The notes beneath the pieces were generated by a model, which was given only the letters and a program-made list of their open reading frames with translations, was not told the origin of the DNA and did not search any database. From positions 94,246,654 through 94,310,653 of the forward strand of contig NC_133971.1 in assembly GCF_031877795.1 (NCBI RefSeq): a stretch of DNA of 64,000 nt. The letters are read 5' to 3'. The stretch is from Strix aluco (taxonomy: Eukaryota; Chordata; Aves; Strigiformes; Strigidae). Shown here one piece after another: positions 58,612-64,000 of this stretch. Each line of letters starts with the position of its first letter. Positions within the stretch are counted from its first letter, which is position 1. A program made the translations under genes and the position numbers.

Positions 58612-61600
58612 GTAACATCCGCTCTCGGCTCCCGCCCGCCCGCCGAGGCCGCCCGCAGCGCGCCCCCTCCTCCCGCCCGCTTCCCCCCCCCTCTCCCGCC
58701 TCGGCTGCCGCTCCGGGGAGCCGGGGCAGCTCCCCCCCTCCCCGCCTCACCCGCTGCCCGGGGGCTTCTCCTCGGCCTCGCTGCGCTGGGTTCCCCTCCC
58801 CGGCTCCTTCCCCACCTCCCCCGCTTGCCCTCAGCGAGAAAAAAATACGATCCTCCCTCTCACCCCCGCCAAACTTTTAGTATTATTTTTTAAAAATCTC
58901 GGTGCCTTCTCCTAAAGGCTCTCCAGCCGGCCTGTCCCCAGTTAAACTTTCCTCCGGTGCTTCTTCGCTCTCTTCGGGGCTCTATTCCCGCACGCTGAAA
59001 AATGCCCGGGGATGGTTTTGTGTGAGCCGCTTCGCGTTTAGTTCTTCCAAATCTGCCATCTTCTTTGTCAAATAACAGAGAACGGTGCTTTTAGCCGAGG
59101 TTCAGACAGCGCGGGGCCGCTCAGCACAAGGGGTGTTAATTAAAGATTAGTCCTTCTTTAGTGTTTTTCCTTCCCATCCCCCTTTTTGGGGGTGTGGGGG
59201 GGGGGGGTTTGGGGGAGGTTTGTGATGTGCTGCGTAGTTCGGTCTCGTAGGTTTTACCACGGAAGGCTGGTTAATTTATGGGGTAATCTAGTTGTGGGTT
59301 AGGTGTGTCATTACTTAGAGCCTAAATTGTACGACTGCAAACCAATTGTTGTCAAATACATACGGTCGGAGTAGGATCGTGGTGTCTTTTACCACCACTT
59401 CTCCAAGGATCTTGGTTAAGAATGGTGTTGCCACTGTCAACAGGCGAGAGCGATTTCAGGCTCGGTGATAGCTGTCATCTTTTAAATTGTGAGACTCTTG
59501 GACTGTTGGTACTTCGTTCAGTAATGGAGGTAATTCCACGCGAGGCTGCTGAAATAGCTGTACTGCCCTATAAAACTAAACCTGTTTTTGTACTCCAGCG
59601 TCATGATAAGTAGGCAACTTGTCCTTCTGGCCCTCCTCTTATCTTGGCCGGATTGTTACTGGAAGGAGTTTCTTCTCACTTTGCATTCATGAACCTCTTT
59701 TGATTTGCTTGTTGCATAAGCATGCGTGTTTAATATTGATATAGAAACTTTATTTCAAAGAGCTGAAGCCTAAAGAGAAGCAGTAAGTGTCTCAAACTGA
59801 TTAGAATTCCTTTTTTAAGTAGATGGCTCTTTACATAATGCGTGCAGGCGCAGCTAACACAATAGGGATGTGAGTTTTGAGAGGTATCAACAGATTTAGT
59901 GGAGAACAAAGGTGCTGAGAGCAGATCGGTCGCCGTGCTGTTGTTAAGGTCCTGCTGGAATTTTAGGACTCTGTTTTCCTACGTTGTTAACCTTGTGAAA
60001 AACTCGGCTTTTGGTTGGGACTGGAATTTTCCATGCTCGCTTTGCCCAGAGGTGATTTTTTTTTTTTTTTTTTTTATTTTGTAAGCTCGAACAAATGCAG
60101 AGAACATTATCCCTGTGCAGATTACAATAAAGAACAGATGTTATCTAATACACCTATTGCTAGGGTATCGAAACATTACGTACAAGTGAAAAATCACACC
60201 GCTTCTGCCTGAGCAAGGTTTGGCTCTTCCTTTTATTGCTTGGCATAGCCACAATTGTTTCTTCTGTTTGTGAGGTTTTGACAAATTACTATTTGTCCTT
60301 GTTGAAGGAAGCCTTCTGCAAGAAGATGGGTCTTGCAGGATAACTCTGAAGGAAGAGTTCAGGTTTGCTCTGTCGTTCTGTGGCGAGGACTCCACCACCT
60401 TCTGCTTTCTGAACGGGGTCACTCCTGCCCATTGCCAGGTTTTCATCCCCTCCTTACCCCCGGGTGCTGGGATGAGGAGGAGATGACCTCTTGCTTGGTT
60501 GGACACCCAAGGGTGCCTTCTTGGAGGTGAGGTAGCTTGGGGGGACCCAGATCTGTGTTGTGGAAACAGATCCAGGTGTAGAGTTTGCTGCCCTCGCCAC
60601 TCCTGTGGTGTAACGTGCGTTAGTCTTCCTTCTCTGACCATACAGAAGCCTGTATTGAAAAGAGGAGGGTTTTTTTCAGCTGTATGCTTTCTCAAAAAGA
60701 AAAAGTAGAGGGAAAGGGGAACTAAAATGAAAAATACAACTTTCTAGGAGATTTAAATCTAGTGCTTAAGTAGTCACATCAGCATAGTAGCGCTACCTTT
60801 CTCATCGTGTCCTGCCCCCCCTCCCCACGCATTCCCAGACAAGATAAGGATTTAGATGTGTTTTTTACTGAACGAGATTAAAAAAAAAAAAAAAACCTGG
60901 AACCTTGTGCAGCAGAAATGTTTGCTCTCTTTACAGGATCAGTCTGTTGCATTTGTAAAGAGCTCTTGAAAGCAGCTGAAGTGCACAGGTGGAAGCTGAG
61001 AGGAGTAAAGATGCTGAGAGCTGCAGTTGGGCAGCTACATCACATCAGTTTCTTCCACAAAGAAATGGCTGCTCGTGCTTTTTAACTGCGGATTTATGTT
61101 AAGATGAAAGAGTTGCCACTCAGAGTTGTCTTAAAAACTCTTCTCCAGTTCCTTTTATGCTGTCATGTGTCTTAAATTTTTTGTAGCTACTGACAGTGAG
61201 ATGAGCAGAATTGATACTGATGATTCAGATGCACGCACAAAAATAGTATTCTGGGGAATGTTAGCTCTTACTGTACAGGGAACAGTGCGAGTGTAGTATC
61301 TTCTTAGTCCTCTTTCTCTTGCTCTTTAATGCTAATTGTTCTTATGTCTACAAACATTTTGTTCCTGTTCACCCTTTGGGCAAGTAGATAATAGTCTAAT
61401 GTGCTGGAAAGTATCTGCAGTTTAATCACTTATTCATATCTTCATCAAATCACGAGCTGCCTTTTGTTTTATTGGTTTATGGATTTTTCTTTATCATGTT
61501 TATCATAAAACTGCTACCACTGCATTATTAAACAGCAAAACTCTGTAGTAATGTTTTGGTGGTTAAAAGCTATCAAATGTATGTGCTGCTTTTCTGACAT

Positions 61601-64000
61601 CTTTGTGGTTGTCTAATTTTGGAGGCAACAGCTTATGCAAGAGCCTTTCTTGTCCTTTATTCGTGTGAAATGTTCTAGCAAGATGTCAATTTGTACGCTA
61701 TTCTAATTAGCCAGTTCGTTAGCATTACATTACTGCCTGGTATCAAAATGCTGGAAATCTGTGACTGGGATGGCTGTTACTGGTAAATCATGCTCCCGGA
61801 GCACCGGTGGCAGCTTCAAGCAAAGAATTCGTCTTTTTTCTTAGATATATTTTTCCCAAAATTACCTTTGTATTTGCAACTTGGAAATAGGCTTTTGGTC
61901 ATTAAGATATTTTTTACATTAATTCATTTCCCTCCTCGCCCCAGTATATGAATTGCAGGCAGTGCATCTTTCCCTTCGACATCATACGGGCACCACAGGC
62001 CTTGATCTGGCTGTGGTTTTTCTTTGTTACTGCAATATACATGTTTTAATTTCTTTTTTACTTGGAAGCTCAGACCTTAGGAGCTTTTTTTTTTTTTTTT
62101 TCTTTTTGAAGACTGTAGTGGTAATACTTGAGTCGTGGCTCATCACAAAGGATATTCTGCCTGCAAATTTGCTGACTTGCTTAGACCCTTCTACAGTATG
62201 TTATGATGGATGGTGGCCAAGTTATCTTAAGATTCGTAGCATAGATCAAAATGCTGAGTTGTACCTGGTGAATGCCATTAAACACACTTATTTGCCTTAT
62301 GTTATTATCTTTAGCATCAACATGGTTGTAACACCAGCCCTTATACTGGTATTAAAAATTCTCAGGCCTGTATATTTACAGGCATCGTAGAGCATTTTTG
62401 CGTAACTGCTGCTAAAAATCTGTGTTCGTATTCTTTAGAATAGAATAGTTGGGTTGGAAGGGACCTCCAGCGATCATCTGAAGCGCTCTGAGGTGACACA
62501 GGACTGTTACCTGATCAGTTTGTACAAAAAGGTGGCAAATCTGCCTCAGTCTTGCCGTTTAAAGGCTTCCTGAGCCCCAAATGTGTCATCTGATCCTTAG
62601 CACATGTAGAATCTTTTTTTTTTTTTTTCTTTGATTTTAACTTTGCAGCCTGGTTGGATTTCCATCACAACTGTTTATTTCAGGCTTCTTGTGCACGCGG
62701 TTGCAAACCTAGCTTGCATTCTTCGCTGATCTGGCAGCATGTGCTGCCTCTTCCCCTGCCTCCCCCGTTGGGCATCGCTATCAGCCTTCCTCACCAGCAT
62801 CTCTGGACCTTCAGCATCGTGGCTTTTCTGAGCTGATCTGCAAGACCGCTTCCCTTTCTCCATCAAAAACTTTTCAAAGGGCCGTTGCTGCCCTGACACC
62901 TGCAGGAACTGTTTTTCCAGTTGTGCTAAGGCTGTACTATATTTTTAAACTTTTTTTCTTTAAATACAGCACTTCACTGTATATTTTTCTGTATCTAATT
63001 CTTGGCGTCTTAGCATCTTAATTCTTAGCATCTTAGTTTTTAAAACTAAGTGTTACTTGATCACTCCCAATCGTATTACTTCTGTAATTTGTCCTGCAAA
63101 CAATGAAGTCTCCAAGAGTCTCACGTTGTCTCTGGAAAATACTTAGTTTGCTGTAGAAACGTAACGAATAAAATATATGCTAACAAAGTGACATGGAGGG
63201 GGTTTTGGCCTTTTGCCCATATCTTAAAGTAATTATCGAGTGGCATTTGGACTGTCACATTTTTAGACCGAGTTTCTTGGTGAATTTGATCCCTCCGCAG
63301 CTGCGATTGGCTTAAACCCTACTGTAAATGAATAGGGTGGCGTATCATATCAGCGTCGAGCCTGGATTAACCATCTTGCCCAAGCTGTTGGATTGCTGAT
63401 TGCCTGGATCATATTCCCTGACTTCCAGCTCCATCCATAACCGCCTGGTTTGTCTGCGTAAGCGTATTATTTCCTTTTCTTGTTTGGGGTTGATCGTTCT
63501 CCCCAAATCACAAAGTGTGGCTTTTGTGGGAGGAGAGGGGGAAGATAAGTGACTTGTGAGTGTAAAAAGTCTTCATTTAAGGCTGTTCTTAATATGTAGA
63601 AAGAATGGGAGTTCTTTTTAAGAAATCTGTAACTCCTCGGCAAATTTCAACTGCGTTAGAGTACTGGAAATGGGAATTGTTTGGAGGAAGAAATTGTTCA
63701 GATAAGTTTCAAAATTTGATGGGGGTTTAGGTGAAGTCTTCGTATTTTTTTTAGCAGCCCCTACCCTTAGGTCTCAGTTGAACTTCTGTTCGACTGTAAA
63801 AGCAGGGAAATCAAGTCTGTGTGTTGTTTTTTTTTTTTTTTTCTAACCGCGAAAAGCAGAAAAACTTTTCTTTTTCTAAACCCCTTGCTCCTTCTTCAGA
63901 CCGTGCGTGTGTGTCTGTGCGTCTGCGTGCTTTTTAGATGAAGAATTTCAAACTGAAATACACCTCAGCAAGTCTCGGGCCTCGCGTGAGGCCTTCCAAA
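58612..64000 (+). other. SMAD4: Inferred SMAD4 intron 1 (continues past the window)
   Basis: GC content falls quickly after about 58,850. No sequence matching the SMAD4 N terminus (MDNMSITNTP) was found. One 145-codon open frame at 61,953-62,390 is hydrophobic and unrecognised. T and A homopolymer runs occur near 60,057, 60,880, 62,085, 62,615 and 63,825. Confidence 0.55.
62437..62480 (-). mobile_element. Short CR1-like terminal fragment
   Basis: TAGAATAGAATAG followed by TTGGGTTGGAAGGGACCTCC matches the reverse complement of a CR1 3' end for about 40 bp. Similarity ends after GATCATC. Confidence 0.6.

Larger units (their letters stand above)
58018..58830 (+). promoter_or_regulatory. SMAD4: CpG island, inferred SMAD4 promoter
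   Basis: Very CpG-dense, GC-rich block. It contains the perfect NRF1 palindrome CGCGCATGCGCG at 58,224-58,235 and a near match CGCGCAGGCGCA at 58,152-58,163. Assignment to SMAD4 rests on gene order (ME2, ELAC1, SMAD4 in human, same strand) and on a downstream splice donor. No SMAD4 coding sequence is inside the window. Confidence 0.7.

Noticed and set aside
58038-58615. Arg/Pro/Ala-rich frames on both strands of the SMAD4 island
   Set aside because: Same GC-composition effect; SMAD4 exon 1 is non-coding in human.
58612-64000. Search for the SMAD4 start exon
   Set aside because: No sequence encoding the conserved SMAD4 N terminus or a matching acceptor-ATG context was found, so the coding exons are taken to lie beyond the window.

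Overview
The window is nuclear DNA from a bird. The evidence is the dense set of CR1 LINE copies ending in ATTCTGTG or ATTCTATG repeats, together with split genes that have GT-AG introns and CpG-island promoters. Three plus-strand genes lie in the order ME2, ELAC1, SMAD4, the same order I recall for human chromosome 18q21. The number of near-identical CR1 copies suggests a lineage with recent CR1 activity; I cannot name the species.

Layout. 1-5,145: upstream flank with one CR1 copy, then a pyrimidine-rich minisatellite invaded by two more CR1 copies. 5,146-6,100: the ME2 CpG island. 13,547-39,807: ME2, with fifteen coding exons that join to a complete 578-residue mitochondrial NAD-dependent malic enzyme. 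Its introns hold seven substantial CR1 copies, all in the sense direction, plus a 64-bp tandem repeat. 39,808-45,930: the ME2 3' flank and a mosaic local duplication. 45,935-46,310: the ELAC1 CpG island. 47,502-50,543: ELAC1, with three coding exons giving 358 residues of short-form RNase Z. 51,017-57,070: intergenic DNA with the longest CR1 copy (52,890-54,208), which retains reverse transcriptase motifs. 57,070-57,985: a G-rich minisatellite built from three related ~31-bp monomers in a ~92-bp unit. 58,018-58,830: a CpG island with a perfect NRF1 palindrome and a strong splice donor, read as the SMAD4 promoter and non-coding exon 1. The rest is taken as SMAD4 intron 1; no SMAD4 coding exon was found.

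The three genes are unrelated housekeeping functions: mitochondrial malate oxidation to pyruvate, tRNA 3'-end repair or processing, and TGF-beta/BMP signalling. The most notable observations are (i) a young CR1 subfamily whose copies share a stop in ORF2, a one-base deletion and loss of the usual ORF2 stop; (ii) the trimeric minisatellite beside the SMAD4 island; (iii) repeats just upstream of all three promoters; (iv) substitutions at the three arginines of the ME2 ATP exo site; and (v) the mosaic duplication before ELAC1. I saw no novel multi-gene system.
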